From: Exiguobacterium undae DSM 14481 | Lineage (GTDB): Bacteria; Bacillota; Bacilli; Exiguobacteriales; Exiguobacteriaceae | Assembly (NCBI RefSeq): GCF_000620805.1 | Contig: NZ_KK211187.1 | Location: 1,474,398 to 1,538,397 of the forward strand | DNA: 64,000 nt | Direction: 5' to 3' | Program-made: the position numbers and the translations under genes | Shown here: one piece after another, positions 44,330-53,175 of the stretch | How positions within the stretch are numbered: position 1 is the stretch's first letter | Layout of the letters: each line of letters starts with the position of its first letter | Notes under the pieces: model-generated | Databases searched by the model: none | The model's input: only the letters and a program-made list of their open reading frames with translations | Told to the model about the DNA's origin: nothing

Positions 44330-44365
44330 TAAAACACAACTATTATGCTTGAAGGAGGTCTCTTG

Positions 44366-44800
44366 ATGACAAATCCACTCTTACTGGATGAACAATTATG
44401 TTTTCCGTTTTATGCGATTTCACGGGAAATCACGAAACGATACCGTCCGTTGCTCGACCCGCTCGGGTTAACCTATCCGCAGTATCTGGTCATGCTGGTC
44501 CTATGGGAAGAAGATGAACAATCGCTCAAAGCAGTCGGTGAACGGTTGCATTTGGACTCCGGCACGTTGACGCCTTTATTAAAAAAACTGGAGGTGTCCG
44601 GTCTGATTCGGCGTATCAAGAATCCGACAGACGAACGGCACATCAAAATCACGTTGACAGCAGAAGGACGGAATCTTCGACAACAGGCCGAACGTATTCC
44701 GCTCGCCTTAAAAGAAGTGCTCGGGGTATCGGAAGAAGATCTTGAACTCGTCAAACAGACCTTAAACCGGCTGACATTAAAAATGAACGGAACTGATTAA
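44366..44800 (+). CDS. ohrR: MarR-type peroxide sensor OhrR
   Basis: The 144-residue protein begins LLLDEQLCFPFYAISREITK with the reactive Cys12 (homologous to Cys15 of B. subtilis OhrR) and contains the winged helix HLDSGTLTPLLKKLEVSGLI. Oxidation of the Cys releases it from DNA and induces ohrA. AAGGAGG precedes the ATG at 44366, 37 bases past the operator. Confidence 0.92.
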   Translation: MTNPLLLDEQLCFPFYAISREITKRYRPLLDPLGLTYPQYLVMLVLWEEDEQSLKAVGERLHLDSGTLTPLLKKLEVSGLIRRIKNPTDERHIKITLTAEGRNLRQQAERIPLALKEVLGVSEEDLELVKQTLNRLTLKMNGTD

Positions 44801-44812
44801 ACAGTCCCGTTC
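44785..44812. terminator. Hairpin between converging ohrR and 151-aa gene
   Basis: GAACGGAACTG and CAGTCCCGTTC with one mismatch; no long T tract. Confidence 0.5.
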
Positions 44813-44821
44813 ATGTAATGC

Positions 44822-45277
44822 TTATTTACGGCGGAAACCTTCTTCTTCCAGATAGTTTGCCGCTTCTTTATACGAATTAAAGGCCCCGTCGAGTAAATCG
44901 CCGGCGTAGACTAACCATGTATCGAGATCTTCGTTTAATAACGTCAATTCGAATTGATTGTCATTGATCCATGTTTCTTCTAGTGTTTCGACCGTCTCGA
45001 CGGTTTCCAACGCCTTGATGGCATCTTGAAGTAAGAGGATTAAAGCCGGCTCCGAAAATTCACGGATGTTGACGAATCCTTTCCGGTCTTTTTCATATCC
45101 TGGTAAACCTGCTGCGTAAACAAACCCGTTCCCGTTTGGATGCAGGTGATAGACGACGATTTTTTTCTCAAACTGACTTTCCGGGAAGTGGAAGTTGACA
45201 CGATTCAGGGAAACTTCTTTCCGGACAAGTTGTGGGAAAGTCTCGATGATAGTTAATTTTTCTTCAAATGTTAGCAT
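44822..45277 (-). CDS. Hypothetical protein (151 aa)
   Basis: A small acidic cytoplasmic protein with no membrane segment (MLTFEEKLTIIETFPQLVRK, YHLHPNGNGFVYAAGL, ETWINDNQFELTLLNEDL). AAGGAGG lies before the ATG. Not recognised. Confidence 0.7.
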   Translation of the reverse strand: MLTFEEKLTIIETFPQLVRKEVSLNRVNFHFPESQFEKKIVVYHLHPNGNGFVYAAGLPGYEKDRKGFVNIREFSEPALILLLQDAIKALETVETVETLEETWINDNQFELTLLNEDLDTWLVYAGDLLDGAFNSYKEAANYLEEEGFRRK

Positions 45278-45410
45278 GGTTCCTCCTTGAGATACATTTC
45301 TACTCTCTTATATATGCGATGATTCGCAGAGAAATGTCAACGTCTGATTGATGACACTGAAACTTCAACGGGTCTCCTCCCGTATGAAAAAACGAAAGGC
45401 AGGAGATTTT

Positions 45411-45914
45411 ATGCAAGCAAACCATCCGACCGGGGAGTGGCAATATCTGCCTCAGGCCTCGGTAACCGCTGAACGTCAATACGTTGGAATCAAGTATACC
45501 ATTGTTGCCCTCCTCATTGGAGTCGCGACCGTCGTCCAAATCACCTGGCTTGATCTGTCTCCTTGGTGGATGTGGATTGCCGCCGCCGTCGTCGGTCTGT
45601 TGTTCATCCTGCAGTTCGTCTATATTCCGCCGATCCGGAAAAAGTATTTTAAGTTCCGCGTCGATGAGGAATTTTTAATCGTCGAATCCGGCATCTTCAT
45701 CTTACATCATGTCGTGACACCGCTCGTCAAAGTCCAAATCATCGATACCTCGTCGGGTCCGATTTTACGTCGTCATGAATTGATGAACATGAACGTCCGC
45801 ACCGCGTCGGGAGAAATCGATCTGCATGGACTCGAGGTGACTCAGGCGAAGAAACTGCGACAGCAGATCGAACGGATCGCGAAACTTGAGGAACAAGAGG
45901 AGGAGACGTTATGA
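45411..45914 (+). CDS. ydbS: PH-domain membrane protein, YdbS-like
   Basis: The 167-residue protein starts MQANHPTGEWQYLPQASVTA behind AGGAGATTTT. Two membrane helices are followed by a bacterial PH (bPH2) domain (FRVDEEFLIVESGIFILHHV). B. subtilis ydbS with ydbT gives resistance to some antimicrobials and belongs to the SigW regulon. It overlaps the next gene by four bases. Confidence 0.85.
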   Translation: MQANHPTGEWQYLPQASVTAERQYVGIKYTIVALLIGVATVVQITWLDLSPWWMWIAAAVVGLLFILQFVYIPPIRKKYFKFRVDEEFLIVESGIFILHHVVTPLVKVQIIDTSSGPILRRHELMNMNVRTASGEIDLHGLEVTQAKKLRQQIERIAKLEEQEEETL

Positions 45915-47368
45915 CACGGCGGGTCCATCCTCTGTTCATCCTGATGACGACGTTGACGCATCTCCGTTCGCTTGTCATTCCGATTGCGGTCATTTTGTTT
46001 AATGATCTGAAAAATGACGGGTTTGGTGTCTATACGGCAATTGGCGTCGCGGTCGTCAGCCTGATCATCCTGTTGTTCGGAATCGCGTCCTGGTATTTCT
46101 ACACGTTCACGTTAGATGACCAATCGATTCGGGTCAACAAAGGGATTTTCCGGAAAAGTGAGCGGACGACAAAACGTCAGCGGATCGAGTCGATCGGCAT
46201 CAATCAAAACGTCCTCGAGCGTCTCCTTGGACTCGCGACTTTAACGGTCGAAACATCGTCAGACGGCGGCAAACCGGAAGTCGAGCTCAAAGGAGTTCGG
46301 TTGAAGTTCGCCAAACAATTGAAGTCGACAATCGGGTCGACGGATCAGATCGATTCGTCAGAACACTCCTCCTCGTCTGACACGTATTCCGTCAGCATGA
46401 CAGAACTGTTGCTGGCCGGTGCCTTGTCCGGGAGAATCGGTCTTGCGCTGGTCGGATTTGGTGCCGTTTATCAATTTATCAACCGCTTCATTGAAAAGTA
46501 CATCAGTCAACTGTTCAACGAATTACTCCATCTGTCGTTACTGGTGTTAGTTACGATCGGTCTGTTGGTGTTAGTGATCATCTACATCGGCTCCATCCTC
46601 GTCTTTGCCTTACGGTATGGATCGTTTCAAGCCACTTTACACCAACACCGGTTGACGATCGGATACGGTCTCTTGAACCGGACGGAAGTTGTGTTTCATC
46701 AAGATAAGGTCCAAGCACTCGTCATTGAAGAAAACTGGATCAAACGCCGGTTTAAGCGGGCACATCTTTCCCTGCATATCATCTCCGCCAGCGGGGAAGA
46801 GGAAAAGCTGTTGCTCCATCCCTTCATCCGCGTCAGTGACATCGATGGCTTTTTAGAACGGTTTTTACCGCGGTTTAAGCAACTTGTACCGGAACGACGT
46901 GCCGCCGATCGCGGATTTTTCTACATCGTGCGTTGGCCGTTGCTCGGTTATGCAAGTCTGTTCCTAGCTGTAAACGGCGTCTTGTACTTTTGGCTGCCGG
47001 AAGCGATCCGGTATATCGGCTTGGTGCTGTTCTTATTTTTTCCGCTGTATTACGTCCTCGCCCGGTCCGGTTACCGCCATACACGCTACGGTTATGAAAA
47101 TGACCTGTTCGTTTTACGAAAACAACTTGTCAATCGGGAAACGATTTATGCGCCCCGTCTGAAAATCGAAGCTTTTTCCGGTCACGTCTCCCGTTTTTTG
47201 GAGGAGAAAAGCATCTTGAAATTCCGGATCACGCTGCGTGGTTCGACGGAGTTTGATGCTGGATACTTTACCGCAACCGAATTTAAAGAGATCTTGAATT
47301 GGTACCAGCAAACATTCCTAAAGCCGTTGCCGCCGGTAGCAGGTCCTGAGGCAAAGGACGGCGAATAG
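45911..47368 (+). CDS. ydbT: Multi-PH-domain membrane protein, YdbT-like
   Basis: The 485-residue partner of YdbS has repeated units of two helices plus a bPH2 domain (FTLDDQSIRVNKGIFRKSER; HQHRLTIGYGLLNRTEVVFH; YENDLFVLRKQLVNRETIYA), three in total. The start overlaps the ydbS stop (ATGA). Same envelope-stress role inferred. Confidence 0.85.
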   Translation: MTRRVHPLFILMTTLTHLRSLVIPIAVILFNDLKNDGFGVYTAIGVAVVSLIILLFGIASWYFYTFTLDDQSIRVNKGIFRKSERTTKRQRIESIGINQNVLERLLGLATLTVETSSDGGKPEVELKGVRLKFAKQLKSTIGSTDQIDSSEHSSSSDTYSVSMTELLLAGALSGRIGLALVGFGAVYQFINRFIEKYISQLFNELLHLSLLVLVTIGLLVLVIIYIGSILVFALRYGSFQATLHQHRLTIGYGLLNRTEVVFHQDKVQALVIEENWIKRRFKRAHLSLHIISASGEEEKLLLHPFIRVSDIDGFLERFLPRFKQLVPERRAADRGFFYIVRWPLLGYASLFLAVNGVLYFWLPEAIRYIGLVLFLFFPLYYVLARSGYRHTRYGYENDLFVLRKQLVNRETIYAPRLKIEAFSGHVSRFLEEKSILKFRITLRGSTEFDAGYFTATEFKEILNWYQQTFLKPLPPVAGPEAKDGE

Positions 47369-47403
47369 GTGTAGGAAACATAGGACGGAAGGGAGTTTAC
47401 AGC

Positions 47404-48327
47404 GTGCGCAGATGGTTATTCGTCATCCTTATCCTAGTATTGATCATCAGTGGATTGATTCTATATGATGGTCACCGGATTCAACAGACGCTCAGTGGAC
47501 AGTCCGACGCGTCCCGCCTGTTAGCAAGCGAAAGCAAAACGTCGGATGAGAAGCAAACCGATGATCAAACGTGGTTTACCGAACAAGACGTCGTATCGAA
47601 ACAACTGACGACATCAGGACCGGAACGCGTTGGTCAGTACCTTGCCGCAACAGAGGCTTCTGACAAAACAGTCATTGTCCTACCTGACGACACACCAAAC
47701 CAGGCCTCCCTGTTTTCACTGATCCGCTTGTACCATGAACGATTTGGTTACCATGTCCTGCTTGTCGAACGACAAGACACGGAGGCACGGAACTCCGGTT
47801 GGTTGGACCGGTTGGATTTGATTGATTGGACAAACCAGCTGATTGCGGAAAATGGACCGGCGAGCCAAATTTTATATCACGGATTAGGTGTTGGAGGCGC
47901 GACGGCCTTGTTGGCTGCCGGAGAGACGGACGTCCCGAAACAGCTGAAAGTCGTCATCTCGGAAGGCGCTTACGCCCGCCTTGACGATTGGCTGGCGTTC
48001 CGTGCCAAAGAAGATCTCCCGTATCCCGCGGGTCCGTCACTGGCTGCTGCCAGTACGTTCAACAAATTCCGACAGGATTTCTTTTACGGGGATGTATCCG
48101 TCACGCGACAGACCTCACGCATCATGGTTCCGACCTTATTCATTCACGGGACGGACGATCAACGTGTCCCGTCGCGGATGGCTTATGAACTGTACCAAGC
48201 GAAACCCGGCATCAAACAGCTGTACCCGGTCCGGGGAGCAGGACACGACGACACGTCTTCCAAAGATCCCGAGAATTATGAAAAGCGGCTCCGGTTGTTT
48301 ATTGAACCATTCGTCAAACCGCTATAA
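47404..48327 (+). CDS. Alpha/beta-hydrolase fold protein with Ser-to-Gly nucleophile
   Basis: The 307-residue protein has an N-terminal signal anchor (LFVILILVLIISGLILY) and an alpha/beta-hydrolase body similar to YqkD-type enzymes. The nucleophile elbow reads LYHGLGVGGATALL, with Gly162 (codon GGT) where Ser is expected. The usual HG oxyanion motif is also changed (VLPDDTPNQ). Asp251/252 and His281 (GTDDQRVP, GAGHDDT) remain. It is probably not a serine hydrolase. GTG start behind GGAAGGGAG, 35 bases after ydbT, same strand. Confidence 0.75.
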   Translation: MRRWLFVILILVLIISGLILYDGHRIQQTLSGQSDASRLLASESKTSDEKQTDDQTWFTEQDVVSKQLTTSGPERVGQYLAATEASDKTVIVLPDDTPNQASLFSLIRLYHERFGYHVLLVERQDTEARNSGWLDRLDLIDWTNQLIAENGPASQILYHGLGVGGATALLAAGETDVPKQLKVVISEGAYARLDDWLAFRAKEDLPYPAGPSLAAASTFNKFRQDFFYGDVSVTRQTSRIMVPTLFIHGTDDQRVPSRMAYELYQAKPGIKQLYPVRGAGHDDTSSKDPENYEKRLRLFIEPFVKPL

Positions 48328-48334
48328 ACCATAG

Positions 48335-48376
48335 AAACGAGAACGGCAGATGTTGCATCCGCCGTTCTCGTTTTTG
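48335..48376 (+). terminator. Terminator after the ydbST-hydrolase run
   Basis: AAACGAGAACGGC and GCCGTTCTCGTTT around a 13-base loop, then T. Confidence 0.9.
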
Positions 48377-48489
48377 TATTGACCTGATTTAAAACAGGAT
48401 AAATATACTAGCTTCCGGTCGGTATGCTACGCTGTCTCTATTAACAAGAAACAGGCGCGCGTAGTGTGTTGTTTCGAAAGGAGCAAGCC

Positions 48490-49290
48490 ATGACAGGAAC
48501 TCAGTTGTCTTGGGTAGGAAATGAATCAGCGTTCGTCGATCAGATAGACATTCAAACCATCGGTCATGTCGCGGTCGGCCGGTTTGGCGGATGTAGTCGG
48601 GCGGGACAAACGAAAAATGAGGATGGATGTTTAATCTGGCTTGGTGACGATTGGGAATTCACGTTAGTGCTCGACGCCCACGATACAGCAGAGAGCGCCA
48701 GTGCAGTCGTGCGTCAAATGACACGGCATCAGCAGGAAATCGAACAAACGTTACATCAACCGGTCGAACGGGCATTTTCGTCACTGGAACAGCTGGTGCT
48801 CAGACTGTTGCAGGACGAAGCGTTTCGGACGACTTGCCGGAGCGTGCAAGGCGAGACGGCCTGTTTGTTTCTTGCGCGAAAAGGAAAATACTTGTGGTGG
48901 TTATCAGTCGGCGACGTGTTGGCATATCTGTTCCACCCGGACTTGAGCCGGCATCGTCAGTTCAAACTGAACGAACGTCAATTTTTTGAATGGATCGGGC
49001 GGGTCAACACGTTTGAGTTACCGGTTCCGTGTTACACGCGCGGCGTCCGGGAGTTACGGCGCGGCCTCAACCGTATCCTGATGACGACGGATGGTCTGGT
49101 CGAATGTCCCGGAACACCATTCGAAGATCCGGAGACGATGGCGATGCTGTTTGCGGAACAACCCGAAACGGCAGCACTTGCTACGCTGCTTGAAACGATT
49201 GAACGACACGATGTCCGGGACAGTACAACGATTGTGACCTGGACGGTGACGGTGGAAGAAACGGTTACAATGCCGGGCAACGCAAAATAA
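48490..49290 (+). CDS. PP2C-family protein phosphatase
   Basis: The 266-residue protein has the PP2C motif order: KNEDGCLIW (metal Asp), LVLDAHDTAES (in place of DGMGGH), LSVGDVLAYLFH, MTTDGLVE and RDSTTIVTW. Metal-binding Asp residues are kept but the second motif is atypical. It may dephosphorylate Ser/Thr proteins or anti-sigma antagonists. AAAGGAG fixes the ATG at 48490. Terminator after. Confidence 0.78.
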   Translation: MTGTQLSWVGNESAFVDQIDIQTIGHVAVGRFGGCSRAGQTKNEDGCLIWLGDDWEFTLVLDAHDTAESASAVVRQMTRHQQEIEQTLHQPVERAFSSLEQLVLRLLQDEAFRTTCRSVQGETACLFLARKGKYLWWLSVGDVLAYLFHPDLSRHRQFKLNERQFFEWIGRVNTFELPVPCYTRGVRELRRGLNRILMTTDGLVECPGTPFEDPETMAMLFAEQPETAALATLLETIERHDVRDSTTIVTWTVTVEETVTMPGNAK

Positions 49291-49338
49291 AAGCATGACC
49301 CGTATTTCCGTCGCTGGTGGAAAGGGGGTCATGCTTTT
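49289..49338. terminator. Terminator between converging genes
   Basis: AAAAGCATGACCC and GGGTCATGCTTTT pair around a long loop; the minus-strand peptide gene stop overlaps it. Confidence 0.85.
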
Positions 49339-49492
49339 ATTCAGTTGGTTCCATCGGAGACTCGGTGGCAGCGGTTTGTTCTGTCGGAACGATGTCTGTC
49401 TCCGGTGTTTCCTCCGCATCGGTCGACGGCAACACGATGCCGACGCTCGCCATGACGGCAAGTAAAGTGGTATTCGTTAAAGTTTGACGCAT
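49337..49492 (-). CDS. Small exported Thr/Glu-rich peptide (51 aa)
   Basis: GGAGGGAAACAG precedes an ATG giving a short signal sequence (LTNTTLLAVMASVGIVLPST) and a Glu/Thr/Pro-rich tail (DAEETPETDIVPTEQTAATE). No family known; could be a secreted or anchored small protein. Confidence 0.55.
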   Translation of the reverse strand: MRQTLTNTTLLAVMASVGIVLPSTDAEETPETDIVPTEQTAATESPMEPTE

Positions 49493-49638
49493 CTGTTTCC
49501 CTCCACATTCTAAAGATAAAGTGATCTTTCTCACTATTCTGAATATTCTTGGCGGATTCGTCAAGTAATCGCCATCTTCCTTAGAAGTATTTTTCCCGTT
49601 AAACCGTTATACTTAAACATGAAAAAGGGGGATCTCGC

Positions 49639-50232
49639 TTGAAACTAACTAAAGCCAACACACGTATTTTCGAGTCGTTGTTACCACGACTCAACCTGAA
49701 TGTCGAAGAACCGGAGCGGACAGAAATCGAACACCGTCTCCAAGCCGATTTGTACGAAGCACAACGGTCGCAAAAGCCGTTCGAAACGGTGCACGGACAA
49801 TCGCCGGAGGAACGGCTCGATCAAATGATTGCCGAAATTCCGGAACGCCGCCGCGTTGAGACGCAAAAACGGTGGACCCGCAACTATGTCTCGACGATTC
49901 TGATGTTCATCTTCATCGAAGGAATCGACGGCATTTTTCAATTTGCGTTAGCCGACTACATCCTCTTTTCCATCATCGCATTATTTTTAATCGATGCAAT
50001 GTCGATCTTAATCACGTCACCGAAAATCCGTCTCGTCAAAAAGCGGGTCTGGGCACAATTCCTTATCAGCTTCATGCTGTTCGCGACGTATAAAGCTGTC
50101 CTGATTACGTTCGTTCCGAATCCGGACGTCTTGATTCAAGTCAGTGGAACGGCTTCGTATGTGATTGGAATCGCCGGACTGGTCGGACTGTACATTTACT
50201 GGTCGAAGAATCCGCTTCGTAAACGGGCCTAA
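49639..50232 (+). CDS. DUF1129-like membrane protein
   Basis: The 197-residue protein has a coiled-coil soluble start (IEHRLQADLYEAQRSQ, GQSPEERLDQMIAEIP) and then four helices (LMFIFIEGIDGIFQFAL, YILFSIIALFLIDAMSIL, FLISFMLFATYKAVLITFV, YVIGIAGLVGLYIYW). This is the DUF1129 plan. TTG start. The next gene follows after 19 bases. Confidence 0.75.
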   Translation: MKLTKANTRIFESLLPRLNLNVEEPERTEIEHRLQADLYEAQRSQKPFETVHGQSPEERLDQMIAEIPERRRVETQKRWTRNYVSTILMFIFIEGIDGIFQFALADYILFSIIALFLIDAMSILITSPKIRLVKKRVWAQFLISFMLFATYKAVLITFVPNPDVLIQVSGTASYVIGIAGLVGLYIYWSKNPLRKRA

Positions 50233-50251
50233 TCAGCAAGGAGGGAAAAAC

Positions 50252-51472
50252 ATGGAATTCACGCACTGGAAAAGACGTATGCAAGACCATTTTGAACGAA
50301 TGGGATTTGATTTACGGATTGAACGACTGGCGATGCAGGATATGCTGAAGCTCGAGGCGACACACGGAGCGTTCCTGTTTTTCCCGATCACGATCACTTT
50401 ATATGAACGAATGGGTTGGCAAATGGTGGCGATTGAATCGCACCATCCGGAAGAAGTCGACGATGTGTTTGCGGAAGCACAAGTCCAATCGTTGTTCCAG
50501 ATGACGATGATGACCTTCGAAGAAGAAGAACGCGAATTCATCTTGGGTTTTTACAGCAATACCGGGCGTTACTTAACGGACCAGGTCTCTTCGACCGGTC
50601 AACTGATCCGCGTCATCGAAGAGGAATGGAACGATGGAGAAGTCTTACGGATTTCGACGTTTGAGTCGTTTCCAGGCTTGTTCGTCGCTCCGGCATTTGC
50701 ACATCAGACCTATGCCTTTGCACCGGACGGGGATGACTGGCAGGTCTTGGTCGGTCGGACCGGTCGGCCAGCCAGTGATTACCGCTTTGACGGGCACGTG
50801 TTGAGCGCGCACCGCGTGCCGGAAGGGGAACTGTTTACACCGGTTCCGATCCGCGTCCCGATTCATCAGTTTGAGAATGTACGCCAGCAACTACAGAACG
50901 AACAGGTCGAGATCGAGACCTTTTTACAACAGGCGATGGAAACGATCCGTCAATACGATCCGTCATTCGGGTTTGCCTGGCGGGCGACGGTCACGTTCTT
51001 CCACGGAATCCCGGTCAATCCGTTTGCGCAACGCTTGTGGCTCGAAGAAGGGCAGAAGCGCTTTCGTGTCATGCAACAAGGATCCCGGCGGATTTTGGCC
51101 ATCGGTGCCACGTCCGGCGAGACGATTCAGTTGCTTGATCAAGCGGTCGGTGCCGGTGAGCCGGACGGGACACCCGTCAGTGCCGTGGGACAGCTTCTGT
51201 TAGGAATTTGGCAACAATTCGAGTCCGATGAAGCGACCTATTTGACCGCGGTCGACTGTGAAGGCATTTCACGCCAACAAGTCGAAAACCGGATTCGTCA
51301 CAGCCTGGCACGCCGTGAACCCATCGAATGGATCGACCGGGCACAAAACGGGAACGACAGCTGCCGCTTCGGTGGTCTGACGCTTACCTTTCCGCACCGC
51401 CCGCCCGGAGTCGTCCAGATCAGACGAACCGATGAATCAGCTGCTGGAGCAGAGCAAACCGATACACCATGA
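50252..51472 (+). CDS. Unrecognised 406-residue protein
   Basis: AAGGAGG precedes the ATG. The product has no signal peptide or membrane segment; it has alternating helices and strands (THWKRRMQDHFERMGFDLRI, QLLDQAVGAGEPDGTPVSAV). I see no catalytic motif. It shares an operon with the DUF1129-like gene 19 bases upstream. Confidence 0.65.
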   Translation: MEFTHWKRRMQDHFERMGFDLRIERLAMQDMLKLEATHGAFLFFPITITLYERMGWQMVAIESHHPEEVDDVFAEAQVQSLFQMTMMTFEEEEREFILGFYSNTGRYLTDQVSSTGQLIRVIEEEWNDGEVLRISTFESFPGLFVAPAFAHQTYAFAPDGDDWQVLVGRTGRPASDYRFDGHVLSAHRVPEGELFTPVPIRVPIHQFENVRQQLQNEQVEIETFLQQAMETIRQYDPSFGFAWRATVTFFHGIPVNPFAQRLWLEEGQKRFRVMQQGSRRILAIGATSGETIQLLDQAVGAGEPDGTPVSAVGQLLLGIWQQFESDEATYLTAVDCEGISRQQVENRIRHSLARREPIEWIDRAQNGNDSCRFGGLTLTFPHRPPGVVQIRRTDESAAGAEQTDTP

Positions 51473-51482
51473 TACACACCCG

Positions 51483-51534
51483 AAAAAGCGACTGTCGTCT
51501 CTCGATTTACGGAGAGAGGACAGTCGCTTTTTTT
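51483..51534. terminator. Terminator between converging genes
   Basis: Stem AAGCGACTGTC plus CTCTC, inverted as GAGAG plus GACAGTCGCTT, then seven T. Usable by both. Confidence 0.92.
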
Positions 51535-53014
51535 ACTCCGAAAATGGCTGACCGAGTCCGAGGGAGGCAATCAACTTCCTGATCCGTTCTTCCGACTGCT
51601 TGGGGGTCAAAATTAACAACTGATCTCCGCCGATCAGCCGGGTTTGTCCCCGTGGGGTGATGATGGCATCGTTTCGGATCACCGCGACGACCAACAAGTC
51701 TTGCGGCATCTCAATTTCTTGCAGGGTTTTCCCGTCGATGCGGCAAAATGACGGAACACTGACTTCGACAATCTCGGCGTTCGGATTGGCGACGGTCATG
51801 AACTGAATCAAAGGTTCAACATCAATCCGCGGTTTGACATCGAGCTTCATCAATTTGACGATCCACGGCAAGGCCGTCCCCTGCAACAGAGCGGATGTCA
51901 TGACTGTAAAGAAGACGATGTTGAACAACAGGTTCGCTTCCGGCAAACCGCTGGATAACGGATAGGTCGCCAAGATGATCGGAACGGCGCCGCGTAATCC
52001 GGCTGCCGTGATGACACTTTGTTCCCGGATATTGTAGGGAAACGGCAGTAAGGACAAAAAGACGGCAAGCGGTCGGGCGATCAGCACCAGCGTCAGGACG
52101 ATGACAGCGGAGACGAGTAGCGTTTGTGGATCAAGCAACTGTTTCGGGAAGACAAGCAGACCGAGCATGATGAACATCCCGACTTCCGCCAAATGGGACA
52201 AACTGCCGCTGAAACGGACAAGGATGTCCCGGTAAATCAAATCGTGATTGCTGAGCCAAATGCCTGTCACATACACAGCGAGGAATCCACTGGCGTGCAG
52301 ACTCGTCGCCACGCCGTAGGAGAGAAGGGCGCCGCTGATCAACAGCGTCGGATAGAGGGCGGAAGATTGAAGCTGAATCCGGTTCATCAATGTCGTCAAG
52401 CCCCAACCGATCACAAGCCCAATCAGAAGGCCAAGCCCCATCTCATAAAGCAACGCCACGATTCCCTGACCGATCGAAAATGCGGCCGGACTGAGGGCGA
52501 ACTCCGTAAAAAGGATCGTCAGGAAGACGGCCATCGGATCGTTGGTTCCGGATTCCGCTTCCAGCGTGTGTTTGACCTTCTGATCAATCGATTGTCCGTT
52601 GAGCAATGAAAAGACGGCTGCCGCATCCGTCGAACCAACCAGTGCTCCGATCAACAACGCAATCGGCCAACTGAAATCAAGCAGGTAGTGTGCGACGACG
52701 GCAATCAATCCGGTCGTCACGAGGACGCCGATGGTCGCGAGCGATAATGCCGCCGGTAACACCGGTTTAAAGTTCTTCCATCTGGTGTTGAGTCCGCCGT
52801 CAAACAAGATGATGACCAGAGCGATCGTCCCAAACAGCCGTGCTTGTTCAAAATCGGCAAAATCAATCCATCCCGTGACATCGGTTCCGGCGAGGATCCC
52901 GACAAAAACAAACAAAATCAAAGTCGGGACATTCAGACGAACGGCAAATTTCGTCGTGATGATGGCGAGTAACAGTAAGATGCCGGCAAGTAACAGGACG
53001 GTTGCTTCGTTCAC
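51533..53014 (-). CDS. CPA1-type K+(Na+)/H+ antiporter with TrkA-C domain (NhaP2/CvrA-like)
   Basis: The 493-residue protein has about 12 membrane helices, with family motifs FVFVGILAGTD, VIILFDGGLNTRW and the ALVGSTDAAAVFSLL segment with its Asp, and ends in a regulatory TrkA-C-like domain (SVPSFCRIDGKTLQEIEMPQ and RLIGGDQLLILTPK). It exchanges K+/Na+ for H+ and contributes to pH or osmotic homeostasis. The GTG at 53014 is 9 bases from AAAGGGAG; the GTG at 53020 is too near. Confidence 0.9.
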   Translation of the reverse strand: MNEATVLLLAGILLLLAIITTKFAVRLNVPTLILFVFVGILAGTDVTGWIDFADFEQARLFGTIALVIILFDGGLNTRWKNFKPVLPAALSLATIGVLVTTGLIAVVAHYLLDFSWPIALLIGALVGSTDAAAVFSLLNGQSIDQKVKHTLEAESGTNDPMAVFLTILFTEFALSPAAFSIGQGIVALLYEMGLGLLIGLVIGWGLTTLMNRIQLQSSALYPTLLISGALLSYGVATSLHASGFLAVYVTGIWLSNHDLIYRDILVRFSGSLSHLAEVGMFIMLGLLVFPKQLLDPQTLLVSAVIVLTLVLIARPLAVFLSLLPFPYNIREQSVITAAGLRGAVPIILATYPLSSGLPEANLLFNIVFFTVMTSALLQGTALPWIVKLMKLDVKPRIDVEPLIQFMTVANPNAEIVEVSVPSFCRIDGKTLQEIEMPQDLLVVAVIRNDAIITPRGQTRLIGGDQLLILTPKQSEERIRKLIASLGLGQPFSE

Positions 53015-53175
53015 ATGCACTCACTCCCTTTGATGAAAGGTATCTTTTCTTTAGTATACGCCATTCTCTTGCACCGATTCGGAAAAATAGTTTTCAAGAA
53101 CATGTGTATAAATCCGAAAAAAAAGGAAAACAGGTAGCATATGGTATTATCGATCCGAAAAGAGGAGGCAGTTCC

